Shown: positions 12,410 to 23,375 of the stretch, in pieces
Layout of the letters: the number at the start of each line of letters is the position of its first letter
How positions within the stretch are numbered: position 1 is the stretch's first letter
NCBI RefSeq assembly: GCF_035083965.1
Contig: NC_089731.1
Coordinates: forward strand, 9,026,501 to 9,090,500
Source of the DNA: Branchiostoma lanceolatum
Taxonomy: Eukaryota > Chordata > Leptocardii > Amphioxiformes > Branchiostomatidae
Direction: 5' to 3'
Length of the DNA: 64,000 bases
Position numbers and translations under genes: made by a program
Notes under the pieces: generated by a model
What the model saw: only the letters and a program-made list of their open reading frames with translations
Told to the model about the DNA's origin: nothing
Databases searched by the model: none

Positions 12410-14490
12410 CTAAAGATCTGGCCCGGAGTCTTCGTCGTTGGCCATTGCATACACGTGAATTTGGTCGCTGTCTCCTTCTGCTGAACTACACGCGTAGGCC
12501 ACCGCGTATGGCTGAATCACGCTGTTTTCTGGTGGCACGTCACCGACAGAGATCGGTTGGCTTCCCGAGGCCGAGCTGCTAACAGATGCTTTCAGTTCAG
12601 CTGCGTCACAGTAGAACACGGCGTACGGCTCGATATTTTGGCCCCCTTCCGTTTCGAAAGAAGCAGACGCTCCATTGGCCCCTCTAATAGGTACGTTCGT
12701 CCCTACCAACCCCGAGCGATGGCAGCGGTAGTGCAGGAAAAGTACAATTGCTGATGCCAGCACAAAGACAAGTGGCACAACTACCGCTGTGGTGATTGCA
12801 AAAATATAGCTGATGCTGTCATCCTCGTTTATGACATGGTTTCCCAGAAGAATGATGACATCTACTACAGTTGTATGTCCAGAAATTGCCATGGTGTCTG
12901 TGGATGTCATCTCCGTGTAGCTCTCAGCGGGGATGGTTTCTTTGTGCAGATACGTGGCCATTGTGACAGTTTGGGTACCAGCTGAACCCATGTTGGGAAC
13001 AGACTTCGATGTGGACGTCTCTACACGGCAAATGAACGTAGTCTCTGTCGTGTTGGTTTGGTTGGTACGCTTTCTGGTATTGAGCTCAGTAGTGCATGGA
13101 CTTACCTCGCCCCCAAAGATCAAGGGATGCTTTCTCATGGTGATAAGGTGAGTTCCATGGAGATCGGGAGGCGATGCACACTTCAGGTACTCCGGGAAGT
13201 TTATCTGGTCCAGGGTTGGTAGATTCCAGATGAACCAACCCAGACTCTTGTCACATTTCAGCCTGTTAGACCCGATCATGAGACTCAAACCCTGGTTTTC
13301 TCTCAGACGCACGAATTGGCTGTCGATAGTGGTGATGAGATTCTTGTGTAGGTTTGCAAGCAACAGTGCCTTAGGCTGAAGTAGGGCCTCAACTGGCACA
13401 GACCTCAGGTGGTTATGGGACAACCGTAGTGAGTCGAGAAGGGGTAGCCCACGGAATGCATACGGGGATATAGTGGAAATGCCATTCTTTTCGAGGTACA
13501 AGTGATTTAGATTCTCGAGCCCAATGAAAGTGTCGGGCTCTAAAAAGAAGGGAGGAAAACAAAACTCATCAGAATGATGGCATGAAAATTTATTTGTGTT
13601 GGCATTATTAAGCCTGTTTTGCGCAATCGGATCTTTAGTTTTCATGAGAAAAACCAGAGGACTGGTCGAAAATTCAAAGAGTCCAATCCTTGCGTTGCAA
13701 TTTTTTTCCAGCATGTCAAACTGGTACCGGTGTTGTTGGCAAATAGTTTGATAGCCTTATCATTATGGTGATGGATTACATTAAACAAAAATGCCAAAGA
13801 TTCAATATACCATGTCATGTAATAATCAATATCTACCATGTGATTGATACTATCAACTGAAATCCTGGTGCAGCTTGAATGTTCAGAAACTGGCAATTAT
13901 TCAACATGTTTAAATTGAAGCTGATAGTATCCCATATCTAACATCCCGAGATTTCCAAACAAGACATTTGGAGTATTGGTAGCATGGTTAGGAATATCGT
14001 AGGAAGCAGAACATTCTTTTTTTCTCTAAATGTAGATTTCTTTCAACATACCTAGACTTGTGATGCGGTTGTCATCAAGGTAAAGCATGGCCACCATCGG
14101 TAGACCTCGAAAAGCCCCCGGTTGTATTGAGGAAACGATTGACGTTTGGATCTTGAGGAGGTGAAGACTCGAAATGTTTGGAAAAGACCGTTCCAGGAGG
14201 GATGAACAACGGAGGTGCTTGATGAGGATTGATCGAGTCTGCTTGTCAAAGTCAGTCGGGATGCTGTCGAGACACACGGGAAAGCTGTACGTTCCTCCGT
14301 ATCCAACCCACCTGCAGGGTGATTTCTTTCCGTTTTCGTCTGGACAGAGACACTGAAGACCGTGACTTGTGTCCCAACCAACGTCGTTTATGCAACAGCT
14401 GTTTGGACAACGTAAAGCTGTTTCGTTCACCGCCAAACTTAGATGGTTTGAAAGCAGAAAAAACACGACCAGTGCCTTGCTTCGCAGCAT
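12410..14490 (-). CDS. Leucine-rich-repeat transmembrane receptor
   Basis: Two exons, 14490-14052 and 13539-12410, give 522 residues (phase 1 intron, GT-AG). Residues 1-20 form a signal peptide (LVVFFLLSNHLSLA). A cysteine-rich N-terminal cap follows (C-P-N-S-C-C and L-Q-C-L-C), then about five LRRs with LYLDDNRITSL, LYLEKNGISTI and LRLSHNHLRSV, and an LRRCT-like cap (LKCDKSLGWFIWNLP). A Thr/Ser-rich stalk leads to one membrane helix at about 391-414 with a basic stop-transfer (HYRCHR). The 108-residue tail carries three tyrosine motifs, PYAVFY (Y452), PYAVAY (Y491) and VYAMA (Y510). It is likely a cell-surface adhesion or innate-recognition receptor; the ligand is unknown. The reading frame runs on into the intron up to 13714, but the polypyrimidine tract and AG before 13539 mark the true exon edge. 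Confidence 0.85.
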
Positions 14491-15008
14491 CGTGACATCT
14501 GAGCACGCGGTTCAATGAGTTCCACGTTCGGATGCATAATTGAATGAAAAGTACCTGTCAATACAAGATACGTCACCGTATGATTAATTGTCTGAGCCAG
14601 GTACCCAGAAAAAAGTCAGGCTATGATATTTTTCCTTTTTTCAGATGTTCACGTGTCACGTGCACGTGGGTGTCATGATGAGGCACCACCAGTCAGCAAT
14701 GTTTCTCATTAATATTAGTGGTGGGGGGGGGGCGTGGGTGTCTTAGCCAGAGGAAAAAGGCCAAGGAGAAGAGACAGACCTTGGTTCTTAACCATGGTAT
14801 TTGGACATGATGGAATTGTAGGCCTACACTTAAACCAAGAAAACTTCCAGTCCAGAATGTGTTTCTGTTATAATCATAATCATGTATAAATTGCGTATCA
14901 TAACACCTAGGTGTAGTGCGACATGTTGTCGATATCTATTAAATCTAGTATGCCTGACTATGACAGTTTTCTTCACACCTTATTGCGAGTTTCTTTAAAT
15001 CTGATTTT

Positions 15009-15123
15009 TGACATTAAGATATGCCACATATAAGGTGACAAACTGTCGTTTTATGACGAAGTAAGACGAAGTCGTCATAAAAACGATAGCTTGGCACCTT
15101 ATATGTGGTATATCTTGATGTCA
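15009..15123. repeat. 115-bp inverted repeat (MITE-like hairpin)
   Basis: Arms of about 50 nt (15009-15059 and 15072-15123) pair with roughly 86% identity around a loop of about 12 nt. The outer ends read TGACAT and ATGTCA. Both arms contain CCACATATAAGGTG or its complement. The element is almost entirely arm, as in foldback MITEs. It could also fold as a long RNA hairpin if transcribed. Confidence 0.85.
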
Positions 15124-15732
15124 GGAACGTCTTACTTCAAACGGTAACACAACTTACAGAATCTGGCGACAGGCATTATAAACCACCTTGCACAGCGTAC
15201 AAGAACAGTGACATGACCGATCTGGCTTGATTTGTCGGAGAGCCTGGGTAGCTGGATTCACCAGTTAAATGGTCATTCTCTGAACTGAATTGATACGTTC
15301 TCGGCTGCTGTTTAAATTTTGCATGTCTCCTCAGGCGACAGCCTTTTTTTAGGGCTTTTTAGGCCACCCATTGCTATAACTTCTTCTAAGTCAAAACCCA
15401 TATGTAATGTTGTGGTGCATTTTTCATGAAACATAATAGGTATAGTGTGGGAAATGAAGAAAGCATCGATGGTGCCCGTGATTTGGCTCATATCAAATCT
15501 TAAAGGCTGGCAACAGCAATTTGTACATTTAAATGAGAACGAGCGTATTAATATTCTGCGCATGTCTAAGAACTGCACATTGGAATACTGTCCGTGACTG
15601 ATTGTTACGAGGAAGGAAACTCATATACTTCAGCGGACATGAATATCTAATGCACACGTGTTACACGTATGTTCCGTTTTCAGGTAATTACCTGCGATCA
15701 CGTCTCTGACTTACGTCATCTTTTGATTAAAA

Positions 15733-16010
15733 AAAAAACGCCAGGGGGCAAACCTACATGGATTACTCTCCCCCCTCAAAAGCTATCTACCCCTTAAAAA
15801 TCATGACCATAGCATGTTCAGAACACGAGATATCAAAACCAGAGGTTCTGCTGCAGTACCATAGCAAGTTGCTAGGGGGCCCAAAATCTAATCATTTCGA
15901 GGTCTCCAACCTACCCACCAAATATGCAAACAATCCAATGCTCGAGTTATCGTGTTAACACACACACACACGCACACACAGACAGACAGACAGACACACA
16001 CACACATGAA
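15733..16010 (+). repeat. CA-tailed dispersed repeat, copy 1
   Basis: It shares GTTCTGCTGCAGTACC (15845-15860) and a following AGGGGGCCCAAAATC block with 55830-56190, and the 16-mer also with 36451-36466 (one change). It ends in a CA/CAGA microsatellite at 15957-16007. This looks like a short interspersed element whose 3' end seeds a dinucleotide run. Confidence 0.6.
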
Positions 16011-16414
16011 CGCTGTGCAAAACAGAACCTTCTGTGCGAACGTAAAAAGGCGCTGAAAGATATGATTCTCACCGAAGGTAACCAATGAGTTATTAATAAA
16101 CAACACAGACTTTTACCCCTCAAGTACAGCATTGTTATATTTTCATCTGAACTGAGTTTTGGTCTCAATACAACGTTAACGTGGATGATACTGTTCTTAC
16201 TTTTAGCACTTGTATGTTCGACGAAGGTTCATCTTTTTCATAGATATATGTTTGACCGATCTTTTTAACAAAGTCTTGTTCTCACGAGTCGAATGCAATG
16301 TAGTTAATGGTTCTTGCTACCAAGCAAGCAACATTCTTGATCCTGTGGGAATATTTATCGGATGCGCAGATGTAAGGCCTAGGATGAACAAAAAGTCGCG
16401 TTTCCGGTTACCCG

Positions 16415-17270
16415 ACTGACCAAAGCACTAACCACAGGCAAATCTAGTCAGAATCTTAAAATTCATCTAAATATATATGATTGATCTACTACATAATTGA
16501 ATTGGTTTTATGACCAATTGGTGTGTGCTGTTGCCAATACATAACGTCTATCCATGAACTAGTTTCATCAGGTTAGTAGATGACGGGATATTGAAATTTT
16601 CTTGTCCACAACAAATTTCCTGTAACCTACCAGCGTCTCGGAGGTTCTTCTGCTACGTCTGCTTCCCTGGGGCAAAAATGAGCGCGAGGATATGAGAAGT
16701 ACAGCGCCTGTCCTGATTGATCTGAGGAAGGTAGCAGAACTACCGAAACATTGTCAGGAAACAAATAACTGTCTAATCATACGAACAGCGGTCGTCAATG
16801 AAGGAAATTAAACAGTCAGAAACCCACTCAGAAACCCAGACTACTGACCATAGCACAAACCACAGGCAAATCTAAGTCAGAATTCATTCATATCAATATA
16901 TATATATCAAGACCTACTACATAAGTGAATTGGTTTTATAACCAATTGGTCTGTGCGGTTGCCAATACATGACGTCTATCCATGAACTAGTTTGATAGAT
17001 GACGGGATATTGAAAATTTCTTGTTCACAACAAATTTCCTGTGACCTGACATCGTTTCGGAAGTTATGCTATGTCTGCTTCCCTGAGGCAATAATGAGAA
17101 TGTGAAAAATACAGCGCCAGTAATTATTACCTAGAGGAAGGTAGCAGGACTACCGAAACATTGGCAGGTAAAGCAAATTCTGTACACTACAACTGTCTAA
17201 TCATACGATGAAGGGCCGAAATTTGATGAACAAAGGTCGTCAATGAAGGAAATTAAACAACGTCAGCTCT
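16415..17270 (+). repeat. Tandem duplication, two units of about 428 bp
   Basis: Unit A (16415-16842) and unit B (16843-17270) align throughout, for example AACCACAGGCAAATCTA, the CTATCCATGAACTAGTTT block, CAACAAATTTCCTGT and GGTCGTCAATGAAGGAAATT. Each unit has a small hairpin around AATTGGT/ACCAATT and a hammerhead-like motif near its 3' end (16722-16749 and 17131-17159). The TTTCATCAGGTTAG motif at 16563-16576 is partly deleted in unit B. No protein is encoded. Confidence 0.8.
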
Positions 17271-17901
17271 GCTTTAAACCACGTCATTCAGACTAATTTC
17301 TTTCTTTTTATAGGCCAGGTCAGGAAATGAGAGGTTCACCTATGGTTATTCATATGACTGTCGTTGGCTGTATCCTGTGCAGCAAGCCACGGAACAACGT
17401 TTGTCAAGTAGAGAAAAGGAACATGGACTGTGCCACTAGATGGTGGTTTCGGTAGCCCAAATAATACACAAACAGTTTAGATTATGAAGCTCAGAAATAT
17501 GATGATGATGATTGGTCTTCATCTAAACAGTTAGAACATCTAGCTATTTTCTAAAGTGCGTCTGTAATGGGACGTAGATGGCGTTAGAGAATATAGGATC
17601 TAACGTTATAGAGATAGGCATAAACAGGTCATGCATGTCGTGCCACAAGCGTACACAAAATATAAAAGACAGCAGATACATATCTGTTCAAGGTTTGTGC
17701 AATGCTTTGCAGTTAATGAGTACATTGGAATAACCTTATAAATTTATCAATAAACCGATAATACTTTTTCCATAGCTTGTATTTATAAAAGACGTCCACA
17801 CTGTATGTTTCTATGTAGATGGCCTTGAAGCACTGTGCATGCATGTGTCGACTGTAGAAATAGTTGCTGTTTCGAAACAAATGAAAATATAGCCCAACAT
17901 T

Positions 17902-20678
17902 TTACTTTACATTCCACCATTTTTGGATGTGTTTTTCCTTAAGTATGCCATCCCAAGTCCAGCGTTTCAAAACTAACCATTCACAGAATGACCTGTTCAA
18001 TATGAAAGCCTCATTCCAAGCTGAGGATGGTATCGTCCAAGTGATTTCTAGCTTCATGCTACAATACCAGTTCACATCTTTGTTTATGAACTTGAAGTAA
18101 TCGAGTTCTTCGTAGAAATCAGGCCCTTCTGAGGAAATCTTTTTCCATAGCGTAGAGTTGAAATGTTCGTAGAAAGCGTAATCCGCCGCGCTCCATCGTT
18201 GGTGGTTGCGTTTCTGCACGTCTGTGAAATCCATGTGTTTGTATGGGTAGGGCTTGTCGTTTCTGACGTCTAGATCGTACAGAATGTCCTTGATGCTCCA
18301 ACACATCAATCGCCTGAGCATGACGAGCGACTCGTCGTAATATTCGAGAATCATCACGAGTATGAAGTCACGGTCTATCGTCGTGATGTATTGTTGTAAC
18401 ATATCTGCCGCTTGTGGATCAAGATCAAGGATATTTTTCGCTTTTTCAACGTCGGACATTCTTGGCAATTTTCCATACTGTTGCTCAGGGAAATTTACGT
18501 TTAATATGTGGGGGTGTTTTCGGTTGAAATAAGAAGTGTCTAAACCCATATCGAAAGCCATTAAGTTCCTTGTATACCTGACTATCCCTGGATAAGCCCT
18601 TTTGTAGTACCACGGTGTATCTAAAAATCTACCGACGGGATTCTCAGCTTTTATTCTGAAAGCTCCTGCCAGCTTTTTCCAGTTGAAAACTGACTTAAGA
18701 TGACTCAAGGGATGTCTTAAGATGGCGAAGTAGGCTGTGTCTCGAGGCATAAGATTAGTCACGATGTCCTTCTTGTATCGGATGTGGTCTGCTATCACGT
18801 TGAATACGCCGTTTGGAGATGGTAGGTAGTCACCGGTCTTTGGAAAACCTACGTAAATAAATATACATCATCGGTGCGTCTATCAGACATCGTTGGCAGT
18901 TATACTATGTAGTATAAGGACCAGGCGTCAACGTTTAGAAAACAAACTGAAATTTTTAGAACATCGATTCTTGGAAGTCAACAGTATGTACTTTCTTGAT
19001 TGAACTACCAGATAAATGATATAAAATTGCAAACTAGTACCAAACTAGTACCTTTGTGACTGGTAAGTCTCTTGAAATATTCGTTGTAATAAAAAGTATC
19101 TGGTACTGAATATGTAAAACATTCTGCAAATCACTTGCAAAATTATCAAGTTACATTTCAGCTTCTGCCCCTAGGCCTGTTATATTGTCACTAAATTTAC
19201 TTACAAGTAACTTATAGTGTAATTATCATTAATATTACCAACATAAGCATAATCATCATTCTGATATTAGGTCAAATGCCCTAAACTCTACAATGACAAA
19301 TATATCATATCGCAGGTTCTACTCCATATATACCATTGAAACAGTACAGCAATGTTCTCTATGAACTTACGTGGGTAGCCAATATTCGGTCCATCCTGTG
19401 CCGGTAACATGAATGTGAGATCCCGCTCGTGGCCGAACCTCTGTAAGATACACGTCGTGGTGTGAGACCCACACTTATGCACCTTCACAAACACGAAGTT
19501 TGTCCTCGCTCTACATCGTCCGTCAGAACTGTTTATTGGAAAAAAAGAGAATTACTTTCAGAACGTTTTGCATTCAAGTCTATCTACTCTTGATATAGAT
19601 AAGGTCTTTTTTTGTGTCGTACAGCCGGTATTAAAGCCGACGTTAGGCACACCAGTTTTGTACAGTAAGTACAAGCAGCCTAAGACAATACAGTAAAGTT
19701 TGATCCACTCACACATGGAAGGACATGTACTCTTCTCGATAAGTGTGGTGGGTTTTTTAACGTGCTCGAAGTGTGGCTAGTACATGGATGATACTGAAGT
19801 CTTATCTAGTACAGATGATCTTGGCTCACTTTTGAATATGTGTGAATTTTCTTGTGACGAAATACGCGTGTTGTATTTTGTGAACATGTCTTTAACTTCT
19901 TGTAATTTCTATTCTATCCAAAATTCACAATTTTTGCGTCATGCATGAAGCTAGGACAAATCATTAGAAACCTGTATAATTGGTCTTCTCTGTTCATATG
20001 TTCATGGCCCTGCAGTTCCGTGCTGACCGCTAGGCGCGCCTTCAGGTCAAAGTTGGCAGCCAGGAAGACAAGAACGATCAGAGATAGCACTGACGTCAGT
20101 CCAATCAGAAAACATCTGTCTGTGGGGAGAAATTACGTTCACACAGTGGAGTTATTCTGTTTCGTTTGTTTTTCATTCATTCATTATGCAGATACAAACG
20201 CACACGCAGACACACACACACTAACAGACTTATGAACAAATACACACATACACAAACACACAGAGACGCACACACAAACACACACATACACACGCACACG
20301 CACACACTAAAGACACACACACTTACATATACAAGAAGTTGACTCTAATGGAAAAGTTTAGTTTATCACTTTTCCGTAAATGTCCGCAAACATATCTACA
20401 AGGTACTTGTGAGACACCATTGATGATAATCTATAGCGACTAACAACACTCTGATTTGATTTGTGTGTACATAGGTTTGCATACATCGCAATACAAATTG
20501 CGATTGTACTGTAGTTTTGTAGACAATAGTGACCCAGACAATGGAAGGTTTCATGTCAACGTTTGAGAAGTTGGCACCTGGTCTTCAGCCTTGCAGGGGT
20601 TGCTACGGAATAGTAACGCAACTTACCTTTGTTTTTGAGCCTGAAATATACCAACAGCGACAGTAGTTTGTCATCCAT
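17902..20678 (-). CDS. Galactose-3-O-sulfotransferase family enzyme (galactosylceramide sulfotransferase-like)
   Basis: Four exons, 20678-20627, 20119-19972, 19528-19371 and 18848-17902, give 434 residues with matching phases; GAL3ST1 of vertebrates is about 420. The short cytosolic N-terminus (MDDKLLSLLVYFRLKNKDR) precedes one signal anchor (GLTSVLSLIVLVFLAANF), so it is a Golgi type II protein. The PAPS 5'-phosphosulfate loop is FVFVKVHKCGSHTTTCIL. The 3'-phosphate site is AYFAILRHPLSHLKSVFNW with its Arg and Ser. The family (Pfam Gal-3-0_sulfotr) moves sulfate from PAPS to the 3-OH of galactose on glycolipids or glycans. Which acceptor is used cannot be read from the sequence. The exon 1 ATG follows an in-frame-free upstream stretch and starts the only frame that fits exon 2. 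Confidence 0.88.
20185..20332. repeat. CA-rich microsatellite in intron 1 of the sulfotransferase gene
   Basis: An imperfect (CA)n tract with ACAC, GCAC and ATAC variants spans about 150 bp. It produces a short meaningless frame (ADTNAHADTHTLTD) that is not a gene. Confidence 0.9.
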
Positions 20679-21238
20679 AGCTTTGTGCAAAAAAATACTT
20701 GCTCATCGACTGCTCATCGTTTAAGCTCCTAAGGGAGGTTATACCGGATATATACAGATACAGACTGATATTGCGTGAGGATGCTGATCCCTACTATTGT
20801 TGTTGGGGTCAAAGGGTAAGTATTGAACGACCGGTTGTTCCAGTTACTGAGCGGGAGCTGATTACGTCACGGAGCTGTAAAACGAGTCTTTAATTATTCA
20901 GACTACTGACCTGTTAATTCGGAGTTAAGCTATTCTATCGCCGGGAACCAGTCGACACAAACTTCAGTCCAGAGTTGGATTCTTCGTATCTGTGTAAAAT
21001 AGTTTCAATTTTCATGACCAAGGGCTTTTCCGTGACGTTTTATTGTGCCTCCTTCCGTTTCTATTTGGTACTGCAGGGCGAGTGGCGTCACCGCTCATAC
21101 ATTTAACAATATAACCATGTATGAGTTACCTATGTCAAAATTCCAGACTGTCAGATATGCTGTGGGAACAACAGAACAGCCGTAGGAAGGTTTGCACAAT
21201 CATAAAAACAGAAATACTAGGATGACAGTGGTGAACTC
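20679..21238. other. Upstream region of the sulfotransferase gene
   Basis: These 560 bp lie between the sulfotransferase start codon and the probable poly(A) site of the EGF-lectin gene. The promoter should be here, but I see no TATA box or other motif at a convincing position. No gene is visible. Confidence 0.4.
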
Positions 21239-22326
21239 TTTATTGCTCAATGGCCACTGTATTTCATGTGCATTAACCACATTTTCAACACATTCAATAC
21301 GTAACATACAGATATGCGACTTCTTTTATTGAACGCCACACTACATTTTTTTGTTCTCATACAATCCTGTTTTCACAGAGCTTGTTCCTACCTTCAATGA
21401 TTTGGGACTAAAACAATGCCCCCTACATATGTTGATAAGAAACTATGGAATCAAGACACCCTAATGTCATTTTAAGAGCTAAGCCAAGAAACAGGCCTGA
21501 CAGTGATTTTATCACTACACATGATTTTTCAAATATTTGGTCCCATTCATTTGTCATTCTAAAAGCCTTGGTCTTCTTTACATTCAAACCAAACCAAACC
21601 ACCAACGTGCACGATCATCAAATTGATTCAAGAAAGCTATTAAAGAAAACAGATCAAACATACGAAAAAATGTATAGATAATGAAAAATCTATGTATAAT
21701 AAAAAAAACACGAGCTTGCCCAGTTTTGAGTGCATCTCTTTTTGCTCTAAATTAATGTATTAGAAACTGGCCCACAAGCTCTAGTCACTTCTACATCAAA
21801 CATCATTGTACACGAAATTATTTTCCTCAAAATCAATGTTATCATTCCATTACAACACTCAGCCCTCTCTGCTAACAGCTCTGTCACTTCACAAATTATC
21901 ATTTTCTAACTTTCCATATCTGACCCTAATTGAGTCTGTCCATTACAATGTAGATCACCAAGACTAGCATTAGTAGATTTTGGGATATGTATACAGTAAT
22001 CCATTTCTTGTCTAAGATGTTTAAAAAGATGGAATGAAATGTCACTTTTTCTTCCTCATAGTGTGCAATATCATATCTTCCTATGTCGTATTTAGAATGT
22101 AGTCATATTTCTGGAATGAATTACCTTCTTTTCGCTCCAACCTAACTGAGCAAGAATATTTTCTTTTACCAAAAATACCAGTTTTGGTCCTGGTTTGGTG
22201 CTTACAATTAGCGATATCGTTGGGAACATTTACTGGACACAATACTTGTTGACTGAATAGGGGCATACTACATTTCTCGTTGATCCAAACACGTCGTCCG
22301 TTTTTGTTTCTCCGATATGGACGCTT
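21239..22326 (-). other. Probable 3' UTR of the EGF-lectin receptor
   Basis: From the TAA at 22329-22327, the minus strand runs about 1.1 kb without a coding exon to an AATAAA at 21244-21239. Short frames on both strands have no recognisable content. Confidence 0.45.
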
Positions 22327-23375
22327 TTACTCAATGAGCGTGGTGTTGTTATTTGGACCCTTGCAGATGTAGGGAAGCTTCATCTCACATGGAATTTTCA
22401 TCCACTGGCCTCTTTTCACATGTATGCGTCTGAACGGCCAGTTGTCTGTTGTTGGCTGTTGAAAAAAGGTAATCACACAGAGGGTTATGTACTCACTGCC
22501 AGGTAGCAGTCGATTTGTGTTTAGTATAGTTCATCGATCTTAGCACACAAATCAGTACATTGACCCCTAAATCGGTGCTTTACTCTAGCTGCTTAAGACA
22601 GCGAGCTGTCGATAAGAGGAGCGAAACAAAGCTGTCCATTCTACTGAGCTGCATGTGTTCGAATAAATAGGTTCACACACCTTGGAGTACACACCGACAC
22701 ATCGACGTCCAGCCGTCAATGCGCCAGTACTAGTTGATATGTCGCTTGCTGCAATTGGAGCCCAGTTTGCATAGGACACTTCTGACCCATCCGTCCACGT
22801 GTACTTCAGACGTTGATTTTGGATATCGGCACGCAGTCCGATCCAAACATACATTATCCCTTTAGTACCTACGTAGACATTTACAGGAATATGAGAAAGG
22901 TATCCGTCAGACAGGTCACTATGCATTAGGTTATGGGAGTAATAAGACATTTATTTCCCACGCAAAAGTAAAAAGTTGATTGGCAATCTTTTTTTTCATT
23001 TTGGATGTTTGCCAGGTCAGTGTTAACATCGATATACTCAATAAATCACTCATCTAAAGCAATCTAGAACAAACATTCTTTGATATTCACGATAGGTACT
23101 CTCATTTGCATTCCCTATTTGTACAACGTAACAATTTGTCACATCGCAAGATGTGATTGTCAATGAATTTTTCATGATCCACTAACTAACCGAATATCAC
23201 TCACCAATAGAGATAAGACCGTCTATGAAGTCGTTCTCTCTCTGGTCTTTGATATGAGCGAGGCTTGCACCCGTTGTGTTACACAGTGTGTTTGCCGTAG
23301 TCCAATCAGCTGCGTCTGTCATCAACTTGTAGCACTGGTTGTTATACTCGGTCCAACCACTGTGGCATGGGCCGG
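22327..23375 (-). other. Third C-type lectin module (divergent) of the receptor
   Basis: Exons 23375-23205, 22868-22681 and 22455-22327 encode a full lectin fold: [16 protein letters not shown] at the start, [37 protein letters not shown], and [11 protein letters not shown] near the end. Cysteines at the usual places support the fold. The EPN/QPD calcium-site triplet expected after W-A is replaced by P-I-A-A-S-D, so classical calcium-dependent mannose or galactose binding is unlikely. Its intron pattern (three exons) differs from modules 1 and 2 (two exons each). Confidence 0.8.

Larger units (their letters stand above)
14491..17901. other. Intergenic region with hairpin and tandem repeats, no gene seen
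   Basis: This lies between the LRR receptor promoter and the 3' end of the sulfotransferase gene. It contains a poly-G run near 14722, a 115-bp inverted repeat, a CA-tailed dispersed repeat and a 428-bp tandem duplication, all listed separately. The short frames have no recognisable domain. The 3' UTR of the sulfotransferase gene should occupy the right edge. Confidence 0.6.

Noticed and set aside
13540..13714. N-terminal extension of the second LRR exon to an upstream methionine
   Set aside because: A polypyrimidine tract and AG precede 13539, the phase fits exon 1, and the extension has no LRR character.
22585..22680. Coding continuation of lectin exon 22868-22681
   Set aside because: GTGTGTG donor follows the AAG, and the next exon restores the conserved lectin end in phase.
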